A stretch of DNA of 64,000 bases from Paracamarosporium sp. OC-R06-R3 (lineage: Eukaryota; Ascomycota; Dothideomycetes; Pleosporales; Didymosphaeriaceae): the NCBI GenBank assembly GCA_019828545.1, contig JACVRA010000152.1, positions 186,001 through 250,000 on the forward strand, given 5' to 3'. Every line of letters begins with the position of its first letter. Within the stretch, counting starts at the first letter, position 1. Shown one piece after another: positions 10,712 through 22,717 of this stretch. The notes beneath the pieces were generated by a model. It searched no databases, was not told the DNA's origin, and saw only the letters and a program-made list of their open reading frames with translations. Made by a program: the position numbers and the translations under genes.

Positions 10712-13700
10712 CTAAGTGTCTACCTGTGGGGGTGATGGCAATGGTGATGGCGACGGTGACGGTGACGGTGACGGTGACGGCGACGCATGTCCGTTTTCTT
10801 GCTCTTCGTGCGGGCGCCACCTCTGCGTGGTGTTCATGCGTATCGAGGACGGTCTACTCGTCTTGGTTTCTGCCGCGGGCTCGCTTCCGTTCGGGGGCAC
10901 CAGCGTGATCGGTTCGTTTCCATTTTTGAGGACGTCGACTTCTTCTACGGCGGCGTCCCGGAGCGCGTTCTTGACGAGCTTCTTTGCTTCGTCTTGGAGG
11001 TTGGGGATTTCTTTTTCTTCGTCTGACTTGGAGAGGTATGATTCTAGGAGTGATTTGAGCGTTTGGGCGCGGACAGGCTTCGCGAGGTAGTTGTTCATTC
11101 CTGACTCGAGGCATTTTTCGCGGTCGCCTTGGATGGCGGAGGCGGTCATGGCGATGATGAGGATGTTGCGGATGTTGGGGTCCTTGTGTTTGCGGATGAG
11201 TTTTGTTGCTTCGTAGCCGTCGCAATGCGGCATTTGGACGTCCATTAAGATGAGATGAAATGGTCTGCCGAGGTCGGACGCTCGCTCGAGCGCGTCGATG
11301 GTCTTAAAACCGTCCAGATAAGCGTCGCATTTGAAGCCTAACTTCTGAACGAAGCTGATGGCGATGCGCTGGTTGATTAAGTTGTCTTCCGCGATACATA
11401 TCCTCAACTCGTTTCTTGGTATGGTTGATAAATTGATCGTTTCTTGAGATTGCTCGTGTCCGTTGTTCTCTTGAGAAGAAAATTTGGCCATGGGATCTTG
11501 GTCGCGTGTGCTGTGATGGCGATTCTCCCCTTCAGTCTTGAGCACCTGTGTATGGTTAAATTATGCACCACCGATGAAGGGCTTGTAGAAAAGACTTACT
11601 TTCTGGAATCGAAGAGAAAAGGAGACGGTTGTGCCAATGCCAGGTGTCGAATCGAGCCACACGCGACCTTTCATGACATTCTCGATGAGAGCTTTGCAGA
11701 TACTTAGACCCAGACCAGTACCGCCGTAACTACGAGAGCTTGAAGATTCGATTTGGCTGAATGGCAAGAATAATTTCTGTTTTTGTTCTTCGGGAATTCC
11801 TATGCCAGTGTCGATGACACTGCATGTAATGTCTATCCATTCATCGCTTTCCTTGTCAACGATGGCCCGAACCGTTACTGAACCCCTATGGGTAAATTTG
11901 TAGGAGTTGGACAATAGATTCATAAGAATTTGATGAAGACGAACAGGATCACCCATCACAAGCAGTTCCTGATCGATCTCGAGCTGTTCAACGGTTTTTA
12001 ACCCGCGTTCGGCGTTGGTATATGCCAGGGCTCGAACGACCTCAGTGATCGTTTCGTTAAGGGAGAGAGGCATGGAGATGACGTTCATCTTGCCGGCTTC
12101 AAGCTTCGAATAGTCAAGCAAGTCGTTGATGATGCTCAGGAGCGTGTCGGCGCAGACTCTGATGCTATCGGCGTATCCAGTTTGTTCTGTGTTCAACGGG
12201 CTGGCCTTCAATAATTCACTCATACCGATAACACCATTTAAGGGGGTCCGCAGCTCGTGCGAAACATTCGCCAAGAATAACGATTTGGCTTTGGCAGCTT
12301 CTTCCTTTAGTTTCATGTTTCTGATTGCGATCGCCTCGGCCTCCTTGGCTTTGTTCTCTGCTGCTCTTGCTTGAGCAAGGGATCGCTTCTGCATCTCAAG
12401 CATGGCTGAATTAGACGCGCTCACTTTCTCGACCTTCTTGAAAAGTAAAGCATTGGCTAACGAGATAGCGATTTGGTTGACTAGTAAACGCAGCACGTTC
12501 GTGTTCCGTTCGGTAAAGGAGTTTGGCGGACCTTCCACATAGATAGAGCCCATGAGATGATCTGAGTGAATGATGGGTATACCGATGACCGCTTTGCCGT
12601 CGGGATTCCGCTTTAGATACGCTTCAGTAACATTGGAAAAGCGGTCATCCTCAAGAAGATTTTGGCAAAAGACAATCTCACGAAATCTGAGCGTGTAAAG
12701 CGTGACCTGTCTTGCCATGACATCATCAATCCCATCGAGAGGCTGACCGTTCGGGAATGAGGTCACAGTCGAGGACCCGTCATCACTCGGTTCGTTGGTT
12801 GCTACAGTGGCAACGGTCCATTCAATCTGACTGTCTTCCACAACGATGCCACACAGCGATGATCCGGTGGATTCCAATATTATCTCCGCCATTTTAGCCA
12901 TCAGCTTGTCGATGTTCAATTCACTCGAGAGTACTTGACTACTCTCGAGGATGGATGACAAATCGAGCATATCAAGGCCGTTGACCGAGAGGCCGTTTTG
13001 GAAGTCATGCTCGGTGTTTGGTCGCTTGCCAGAACTTGGTGCAAGCCAGTCTTGCGTCCTGTCCACGGCGGTTTCGGTTCCTAGGAAACGCTCGTGGTCC
13101 TCATTTTGCTCAAGTCTGAATGAAGTGTTGCCGGTGTCTATTATTGTGGTCTGTACGGCAACGTCCATTGTACTTAGTGACGATGTGCCACGCAGCAGCC
13201 ATTCGTACTTTGCGGTAAGCTGATTCGCCTTGCCGAACGCCGAAGTCCTATTGATGGGTTAGCGGATCAGTGTATATCATCAAATTCCTCCACGATGTGT
13301 TGAGCGTGGGTGCTCACCTGCGATATATGGATATGCAGTCCTTCAAAATGTGGCGAGCTGGCCTCAGAGCTTTCTTTCTCAGGAGCCAAGAAGCGTATAA
13401 CTCAAACGCGTGAGCTTCGTCTAATGCAAAGCCATGGATCTCGCTATGGTCCATCGCCAGCTCGTAGCTGACGAGGGCTTTTGATTGGTCCCCACTTATT
13501 TCAGCGACCCCTGCAACAAGCAATGCAATCCAGTGCCTATAGTTGACATCCGTGACTATGCAACATGCCTAGAATCGCAGACGCAGTTAGTCAAATAACA
13601 ACGGTGTGGAGGTAAGAATCTCTGAAGTACTCAGGATTGTTGTTCTCTTTACTCACGTACCTCAAGCCTCTTGATAGTCTGTCCAGCGTATGCCAACATC

Positions 13701-16700
13701 CGCTCTTTGTCAGAATGTTCGGGTTCTTCTACAAGCAGAGCCAAATATGCCAGTGATAAATGGTACATCACTGCGAATGTGAGTCTCTGGCACCACAAGC
13801 TATCCACCATTGGCAGTAACTGCTCTCCGAGCGCAATTGCTTCGCGATAGAAGCCATAGAGGACCAGTATGGGTAATTCTGCGCTTAAGTATATCGTTTT
13901 AGGGCGTTTCGGATTGCTTGCGCGTTTCTCAAGGTACGCGATGTATGCGGCCGAATCATGTTCCGGGTCAGTGAACATCAGTGAAGCGTCGTGGACTCCA
14001 GTTTTGCCTTGAAGCGCTCGGGCAACTTGTCGGAATGATACTGATTGTAGAGAAATTAAGTTAGTAAAAATGATACCAAAAGCGATGGGTCTCGGCAATA
14101 CTAGAGAGCTTGTCTTCACCTAAGACACACAGTATAGTGTCTAAAGGTGCACAACACACGCTCCAAATTGGGAAACTACGCACCTAAGAAGACCCCGCCG
14201 CGTAAATCCTGTTGCCAGTTTTTGAACTCCAATGGCGCTTCTTCGATCCATGCTTCGACTTCGGCGGCGTCGTGTGCCGCCATCAATCGGAAATGAGCTA
14301 CTACTCCTAGGTTTAATAGAGACAGTATCCTATCACCGGCGAAGATGGATGCCTCCATTGCAGGTCTGAGTTCGGGAATCAAGTCGGAAACCGGCGCTTC
14401 GAGGTGACCTAAAAACAACGTTCGCAGAGTCTTACCACGTCCTATGGTATAGTTATCCTCGGAGTGCATGTCGAACAAGCGTTTTGCGATCGTGCCTAAA
14501 CGTCGACAACGTCAGTACAAGTCATCCGTATGGGTTACCTAGAATAGACAATATGGAGAGAGATATTCAGGTGAAGTGTTGCCGCTAGGAGACAAGATGT
14601 GTCGGCAGGCTGCTCATTTTCTCTCCTGGGAAAATACGAAGCCTGATCTGTTGCCACTATTCGGCCAAATATTGAAGGTACGTACCGCATTCGACTGCAA
14701 ACTCAATCATATTGAATCTTCCTCCCGCAATGGAACCCAAGTGGACATAGCCCATGGCTACTTGTGACACCGTGCCGCGGTGCAGGTGAAGGGAAACTAG
14801 TTTGAGTGCACTTTGATAAAACAAGAGGCTGTTTGACCAGAACGCCGCGCTCAACAGCTCGACAACAACGGGGCCCATGGTCATTAATTGGCGATCGTCC
14901 GTTGTTGCTGGTCGTGACAACAATTTCTCTTTGTCGATTGACTGTAATAGAGCGCAGAGTTCTTGAAACTCATGATCACACCTATATTGTGGAGACATAA
15001 TGTCAGCTTGTACATATTATTCGTAACCGAGGACACGTACTCTTCCCATGTGGTAGGCGGTATTGGTGACCCAAGTAAAGATAGACAATCCTTCAAGGCT
15101 TGGAAAGCGCCAAAACTATCCCCACGAATCGCGTGTACGCGAGACTGCAAAATAAAGGACGAAGCCATATCACAAGGATCACGTGCATGAGTGAAAGTCT
15201 TTCGTATCAGCGAGAGCGCTTCGTCAAACATGCCTTGATGCCAGTAACACTCGGCCGCACGGACAAATAATTGCAGGGTCTCCTGATACGAGACGTCTGG
15301 TAAATTCTCGCTCCAAGGGTCATCTTGAAGAAGTGAGAGGCAATGCAAGTAGTAGTACGTCGCCGTAGACCTCGCGCCAGACTCGACGGCTGTCTCTGCA
15401 GCTTGATAAAGTATGTCCCGAAACGGAGCTCGGTTGCTAACGCGGGCTTTGATGAGAGCCGAGGCAAGGCATATATGCCTGCTTCGGATATACAGTGCCT
15501 TCGGTCCTATCATAGTATCATTATGATAACTTCCACTTGTTGTCATGAACTTTGCGATCATGTAGTGCATCATTGTCGTGTCCCATTCGGTCTCGAGAGA
15601 GTTGATGGCAGCCGTGAGATAACGATCGTGACTGAATCGGAATCTGTCCTCATCGTCGGCGGCCATGAGCACGAATGCATTGACAGCGCTGTTCAACGCA
15701 GTGATGGCACAATCTTTCCCTCGCAACAAGGGGATACGGGTGGTATCGGCATCCGGCGGCGCATTCATTGGATCCAACAAGCAGCGTATCAGATCAAATG
15801 TGAATGTGCCCGTCAATAGGGATGCCCACGCCACAAGCTTTCGAGTGGTGCTGGGTAAATCCCGCAGCCTCTTCGCGATGAAATCGTTATTGACGGATGA
15901 GCCATACTCAGAGCTTTCAAAGGCATCGAAAACTTTATCCAGATCAAAGCACCAGCGTCCTTCCTTCCAACAGTAGAAAACACACTGCTTGCGGTAGCAA
16001 GTATCCAGTATCTCTCTAATATAGAACACATTTCCGCGAGATTTCTCTTGTATGACGGCAACCTCGAAAACAGTTAGCGTAGGCTCTACTATGCATCACT
16101 TACTCTAGCATTGCTTACCAAGGGAAGAATGTATTCTGTATCACGGTGAAGAGTTTCGGACACGTATTCAGCAGTATCGGCTTCCGTGAAGGGGCTAAGC
16201 TGGATTCGGGTAGCCGCAGGCAAAAGCGTGCGTACTTCTTTCGGAATGAGTTCTTCGTTTTGGTACGTAAGAATGAGAACCAGAGGAATCCTTGCTTGTG
16301 CAATATGATGGATTAATTCGGCGCTCTCGGAATCGGCATTTTGGACATCCTCGAGTGTCCATATACAAAGCTTTTGCGTGGCTAAGAGACGCAGGACGTC
16401 GATGAAGACACTCATGAAACGAGTCGATTTGGAAGCACCGCCACTTCGTAGCCATGCATCGGCAGTGTGGCCTGCACCACCGCAATGAACTGCTGGCGAC
16501 GAAGCTCTTCTATCGTTATCTTTTTTGGCCGTTATCGGCTCACGTTGTTGCAGCGAAGATTGAGCACCCCCGGTCGATAAAAGCCATTCGCTAGAAGGGA
16601 GTCAGCAGATGTCAAGAGTGAGGCCGTAATCTGAGATTACGTACGGGAGGTCAAGATAACTGTGCAAGATTTGCCAAACGCCTGAGTTCTTGAGGTGATT

Positions 16701-18827
16701 GCGCAGGTTGGCATGCAATTCGGTACCAACATCTGCTTCACTAAAGATTTGTCGGAACAAGCTTGACATTAGTTTTAGAATCGGCTCGAATGGGGCCTTC
16801 TTCGCTGGGTCAAACTTGGCTGCAGAGAAGTAGGATTGGATGTTCTTGCTGCGTGCAGTGGATTGGATGCTTTGGACCAGCTTAGACTTGCCTAAGCCTG
16901 CTTCCCCTCCGATAGCAATGATTTCGCAACGTGCACGTCTTCTTAATCTTGAATTTCTTGTCGTCGACACTGAGCGCAATAGGGACCCGCTCTCGGACTG
17001 ATTCGATCGTGACAGAGACAATGAGCCTTCTATGCTAGTGCTCGAATGACCTCGGCTTGGCTGCAATTGTGTTCGAGAGTCAGTGATTTCGTCTCCCGTT
17101 GAACTTTCCGATTGGGTCACACTGTCTTGTGACAGCTGGTGAACGTTACGAGCAGCTTCCATGAAGACTGGCCCTGACGCCACACCCGAGACACTGTTTA
17201 GTCGACTGTCAGAGCCTCTCGAGCTAGTGCTATCGGACATGATATCGTCTAGTTGATTTGTTTCCATGCGAGGGTCCGAAAAGGAAGAATTGGAGCTCAA
17301 GCTGTTCAGAGCATTTCCGAAGATAGGCGCCATCCGTCGCCGCTTCGACACTCGTTCAATTATGTCAACAATGATGTTCCTCTCTTTGTCCCGGCCGATC
17401 TGCTTCAGAGGTAGGTTGAAGAAACATGAAACATCTTTAGATCCAATCTTAAAATTCTTGAGACCTACTCCGTCTCCTTCAGACAACAGATCACGAATCT
17501 TCAATAGATCGAATTTTAAGCCACTGGTGCTATGGTAACGCTCTTCGATATTCTTCTGCGTCATGCGTTGAATGACCGCGGACAGGATGTCGGGGATGTC
17601 CATTCGCTTAGATGAAATGGGTGGTATGCGTTTGCTGAGCACGTTCTGCATAACCTCGAGCGGCGTGGCGCCATCGAAAGGGGTTTCTCCGCAAAGCATG
17701 CTATAGAATAAAATACCAAGACTGTAGATATCCGTACGGCTATCAGGTTCCGCGGGCATACGGCCAGTCTGTTCTGGGGCGACAAAAGCAAGTTTCAATT
17801 CTATCCCCAGCTCTTTGCTCAGTACATTCCAGCCGGCAGATGTGAGGCCGTTCTCGAAAGATCGAGCCCCACCGCCAAAATTAATCATCTTGACGATGCC
17901 ATTTTCCGCAAAATGGAATGCGTCGCCTCGCAGCTCTCCGTGGACGACTTGGTGGCCATGGTGAAGGATCTCGATGCATTCAGTCGCTCCAACCGCGAAG
18001 TCCAAGAAAGTGAGCAGCGGGATGCCACCTTTGTATGAAAAACGTTGAATCTTCCAACTATCGTCGTCTTGATGCGCCACTCTGTACGCGTTTGGCCCAA
18101 ACTTAACCACTTCTCTAAGATAGTTGGGTCCAGGAGCCTCACATATGAAAGCAACGAGCGGTTCGGTATTTCCGGGTTTTGGGGGAAGTCTGACCAGTTC
18201 AATGGGGCGCACGAAGTGGCGGTATTCGGGGTCGGATTTCTTGGTGATGATCCTGCAGAGCTGATACTCGCGCTCTATGCGCAAGGTATGTGTGGAGACG
18301 CGACAGACAACGGGCTGGTCCTTGGATACATCTGCGGTGTGGGTGAAACTAGTGAATTCGCTGACATCGCTGCCAGAGGATTTATGATTTCGGTTGATGG
18401 GCGGTCGACTTGCATCGGGCGAATGTGAGGAGGATATGGATTTGCCCACGCTTCGGCCGCGGGATGTAGGTCGTTCTGCGGGGGCTTTGCGTTTGCCAAA
18501 GAAATGCCAGTTGTCGTAGGACTGCGCATGTTAGCTCTGGTTCAGATATCGCAGGTCGAGTTACACCGGAGGCATGGCACAGACAACCCAAACGGGGATG
18601 TTTCCAAGAAGATGGGTTAGTAATCTAGCCAGGTGTATGTGTATGTACATGTGTGTGTGCATGTGCATGTGCATGTGTATGTGTAAGTGCAGGAGGAGCG
18701 AGCGTACCGAGTGGAAGGGCGCGATCTCAGTGTTCCAGGAATAGTTTGGAAGGTCGAGCAGCCGTGAAATGACCTGGTTGAAGCGGGCGCTGCGGTCCGG
18801 GTCCATATCGTCTTCGGTCGCGGCCAT
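10712..18827 (-). CDS. Group X hybrid histidine kinase with N-terminal Ser/Thr-kinase-like and AAA-type domains
   Basis: Eleven exons on the minus strand: 18827-18708, 18521-16645, 16590-16104, 16062-15041, 14981-14686, 14495-14184, 14119-14102 (18 nt), 14040-13661, 13568-13318, 13247-11600, 11545-10712. Phases close exactly to 2414 residues. Domain order: kinase-like fold (about residues 80-390), Walker A GGEAGLGKS near 578, a long helical TPR/AAA region, GAF (about 1685-1860), HisKA with phospho-acceptor His near 1918 (NVSHELRTPLNG), HATPase (GTGLGLSICKAL), and a receiver domain with Asp near 2239 (ILMDVQMP) and Lys near 2293. This is the fungal group X/Mak2-3/Chk1 layout, tied in yeasts to peroxide and stress signalling. 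The kinase-like domain has HGELRG and INFGGG instead of HRD and DFG, so it is probably a pseudokinase. The receiver tail is a Ser-Pro repeat. Confidence 0.92.
10735..10787. repeat. GACGGT/GATGGC hexamer repeat inside the histidine kinase C-terminus
   Basis: Tandem units of six bases, read on the minus strand as repeated Ser-Pro codons in the last 25 residues of the kinase. Such coding microsatellites vary in copy number between strains. Confidence 0.8.
18633..18690. repeat. TG/CATG-rich microsatellite in intron 1 of the histidine kinase gene
   Basis: Runs of TGTGTATG and GTGCAT fill much of the 186-bp first intron (18707-18522), which is longer than most introns here. Confidence 0.75.
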
Positions 18828-19392
18828 GGTGCCTGGCGATGGGCGAATCACGACATGTTCCGGGCGGGGTGCAGCAGCAGTCGAGGTGGGCTGTTTATGG
18901 AGGAGGAACAAGACAGGCCGCAAGGGGACGACACAACTGGAGGCGAGCTCAAAGGCCCGGTGAGCTCGACGGCGCGAATGACATGCGCCGGGCGGGTCAG
19001 TGCTTGTCGCTGACTGATGGCATTTCAGCCCAGGATATGCGCAAGCTAAGCACTCGCCCATCTTCCGTCCCCACTCGGCGCGACGACTGTTTGAGCGTAG
19101 CGGGCGATCGGCCACTCGCCTTGCTCGACATCACGCCTGCGCTGGCACAGAGCCGCACCGTGTGCCGTGGAGCGGTTCCCCGAGAAGCATCGTCAGCCTT
19201 CAGCCCGCTCCGCATTCCTCCCGCTGCTCCAGCCCGCGCTTCCCTGCCGCCGCCCGGATCCCACACACGCCCCGTCCCCCGTCCGGCCCTCGACCGATAA
19301 CGCCCGCCGACATATGGTAGCGAGCCGCAACGGCTCTGCCCAACCCGACGGGCGCCTCCTGTACCTGCCTGCCAGACCCTCGATGCGCCGCC
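18828..19392. promoter_or_regulatory. Divergent promoter between histidine kinase and ankyrin/DIL genes
   Basis: GC-rich 565-bp spacer separating two start codons on opposite strands. Overlapping open frames exist on both strands but have only compositional bias, so I read it as promoter and 5' UTR sequence. Confidence 0.5.
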
Positions 19393-22112
19393 ATGGACTC
19401 GGACCACGAGCACGCCTACACGGGCGACGACCCCCACCCCCTGCCCATGCCCCGCCAGCTGCCTGCCGACCTGCCCACCTCCCTCGACGATAGGAGAGCG
19501 CCGCACATGCCCGCCGAAGAGATGGAGATCTACGACGCCTGGCAGGGTGAGTGCCCTCGCAGCCCCAATCGCAACGCAGGCTGATGGTGCAACAGGGCAG
19601 TCTCAGTTCCTCACCACCCCCATGCCCGCCCAGCCCTTGACCTTCAATCTCTCCCTTGATGACCCCAGCTTCGGCGACGAGGACATGCAGCAGCTGGAAG
19701 ACAGCGACAGCCGCTTGGTCCAAATGCTGGCCCACCAGGCGCGCCTCAAGAACGACAACCACGGGGACGAGGCAAAGGTGGTTGCCGACGACAAGCTTTC
19801 CTTCGAGGAAAAGCAGCAGGCACTGCAAGGCCTGTTCACACTGGCAGCATCCAACGGCGAGCTCCAGAGGGTGAAGCGGCTGCTGGACGGAAAGGCTCGA
19901 GAGTACATCGACATCGATGGTGTGGATGCCGAGGGCACGCCCCCGCTTGTCTATGCAAGCTGCTTTGGCCACGAAGACATCGCCGACACCCTGCTGAAAG
20001 AGGGAGCCAAGGTAGACGTGCAGGACAAGAATCTCTGGACCCCCCTTATCTGGGCCATGACCAACAGACACAAAGGCATCGTCAAGCTCCTCCTCGAGAA
20101 TGGCGCTTCTCCCGACCACAAATCTTCCGGCGGTAGGACCGCGTTTGACTTTGTCGAGCCCAATAGTGAGATTTCGGACTATCTGCATGAGAGCGGCTAC
20201 GTTATCGGAAACGCCGGTGTCACCGATGACTTTTACAGCTCGGGATTCTCACAGGATCGTTTTGAGCAGGAAATGCAAGAGAACGATATGAAACGACGGA
20301 TGATGATGGAAAGTGCATTCAATCTTGAAGTCGACCTTGGAAACCTGGGCCTAGACGAACAGCCAGAAGTGAGTGAACTCCACGTGTCTTTGCCCGGTTC
20401 CGTAAAGTTTACTTACTGTTACAGTCACCCGAAGAATTGGAAGAAGAGGGCCAAGAGTTCGTTTGGGATCGGTGCCTCAATGACCAGATGTTTGTGTTCC
20501 AAGAGAACGAACTCGATCGCATACTGGACATCATCATCACCAACATGACGCCTCAAAGGTCTCCGTCGCAGAAGCCCATCCCCGCGAACATTCTGTTCCT
20601 CAGCGCTCGATATGCACACTACCATTCGGGCACGGAGCTTTTAGAAGTCTTGCTCAACTCGGCTATGGACAAAATAAATGACATTGTTGACAAACACCAA
20701 TGGGACATGACTGTACTCGCCTTTTGGATATCGAATGCGACGTTGTTACTCCATTACCTCAAAAAAGACGCAGGGCTAGTTGCTGCCACTGGCGAGTTTC
20801 AGCTTCAATTGGCCGAGCTCATCAATGAGATTTTCATTCTCATCATAAGAGATGCAGAGCGGAGAATGGACAAAGTTTTGGACCAGGCTATGCTTGACCA
20901 TGAACCGATGCCGGGCTTTGAGGACATTCAGTTCCAAAACGAATGGAAGATTTTCAAAACCAGGCAAAAGGCGAAGCCGGTGGAGCCCTTTGAAAAACGC
21001 TTTCGTCCTCCCTCTCCAAAACAGAGGATGAAGCCTTCCGCGCGAAACATTACCTCACTGCTCTCGTCAACTCTTTTCGTTTTGGATCTGTATGACATTC
21101 ACTCCGTCATCACAGCACAGATTCTTTCCCAACTCATTTATTGGCTGTCCGCGGAACTATTCAACCGCATCATGTCGAACCGCAAGTACCTAGCTCGCAC
21201 CAAAGCAATGCAGATCCGCATGAACGTTTCCACAATTGAGGAATGGGTCCGCTCAAACAATCGACAACCGGAGCATTACGAGAATGGCTCCATGACGTCA
21301 ACTGGAGAGACAACTGCGGAGTCTGCAAAGCGTCATCTCGAGCCGCTTGTGCAGCTTCTCCAATGGCTACAATGTTTCTCTTCCATTGGTGACGATCTAG
21401 AAGACCTCAAAAGCACGATAGATCAGTTGACTAGACTATCGCCACAGCAGCTGCTCCACGCTGCAAAATACTATCGAGCTGAAGTGGGAGAGAAGGGCAT
21501 AACTAAGAGTGCGCGAAACTATATCCTTGGATTACAGAAAGCTGCTGCAGAACGGAGAGCTGCTCGCGGGAAGTCACCCAACCCTCCACAAAAAGCACCA
21601 GTTTCTACTCCTTCAACACCCATCAAAGCAACATCACAACCCATCGCGGCGCCCTCGCCAGCGCCTTCCAGAGTATCTGAGGACGACCAGGAGCGGGATG
21701 CTCCTGATGAGCTGCTCTTCGATCCATCGTACATGTTGCCTTTCCATCTGCCGACTTCGACTGATATGCTCATTACATATGGAGCAGGATTTGGAGGGGT
21801 GAACAAAGAGCGCGAAAGGAAATATATACCAACAGTGCCACCAGAGTTTCTGTCCAAGCTAGACTTGAGCGGCGGCAGCAAGAATGGATCAAGCATGTAC
21901 GATGAGAAGAACTGGGAGAACCAAAGTTACCGGTGAACGCAAAAGGCTATAGCTCAGCGTTATCAACGGCCCTGCTAACAGCGGACACCCAGGGTGATGA
22001 TGTACACAGCAATGGAGTACCACCTACGCCGAGTCCGTCGCTGTCTGGGCGAGCGACCTCGTTCAAGCCCAAGGAGACACGAATCGGCACGCTCGGTAGT
22101 ATTGCGGGTTGA
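19393..22112 (+). CDS. Ankyrin-repeat and DIL (dilute) domain protein; last exon uncertain
   Basis: Exons 19393-19546, 19596-20368 and 20425 onward. The frame of the third exon stops at 21936 (812 residues). After an acidic N-terminus, ankyrin repeats cover about residues 120-215 (GTPPLVYASCFGHEDIADTL, then LWTPLIWAMTNRHKGIVKLL). A DIL domain follows (LLEVLLNSAMDKI to LQWLQCFSSIGDD, near residues 385-660), the fold of the myosin V cargo tail. Fungal proteins with this pairing are known but their role is unclear; membrane or cargo attachment is inferred. Beyond 21936 another frame stays protein-like (Ser/Pro-rich, ending KPKETRIGTLGSIAG at 22112). An intron 21926-21981 would join it and give 852 residues, but its donor GTTACC is poor. 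Confidence 0.82.
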
Positions 22113-22717
22113 GTACTGCAAATAATCCTCGGACACTCAATCCATTTAGCAAACCAAGATGCCAGATAAGGGGAATCACCTGTCGTTGTGTGCTTGGATC
22201 ATCGCGCTAGGGGAGACGTGGTTAGCCGGAACGCTTTTGCATTCTGGAGAGCGAGCGGAACACATCATCATAGCGTGGCGCATGGTCTGTTTGTATGGTC
22301 TCATATCATCTTCGTCGATTTGAAAAGTTGCATCGTGTGCTGATGGCACAAGGGCTTCCGTACCGCTCCTGCATACCTAGATTCTACTCATCATTTTCTT
22401 ACATGAAAACCTTTTCGGATGTTCCCCAATTTGCTCATCTTCCTCCGATTTTCGTCATGTGTTTTTCGTTTCTCTTACTCGATACTATCCTTTAACTATC
22501 GCGTGCCCCTCGGTGAGTGGCTGGACGTCGGCGCGCTCCGATTGCGACTGCCCCACTACCCCGCCGTCCGCCTATCAACGGAATTAAAGCTCCCCTAACA
22601 CACGGCAACAACTTGCTTTAAACTTCGGAATTGCCTCTTCTTTCCAAACAATACCTCTCACAGCAGAGTCTCCGCAAACCTCACTATTGTATTTAAGCTC
22701 CAAAGCCTGTAGTCACC
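22113..22717. other. Intergenic region
   Basis: 3' flank of the ankyrin/DIL gene and promoter of the allantoicase gene. TATTTAAG at 22688-22695 could be a TATA-like element. No gene was seen. Confidence 0.5.

Noticed and set aside
19193..20188. 331-codon minus-strand frame opposite the ankyrin exons
   Set aside because: Lies opposite strongly motif-supported ankyrin coding sequence; no motif of its own.
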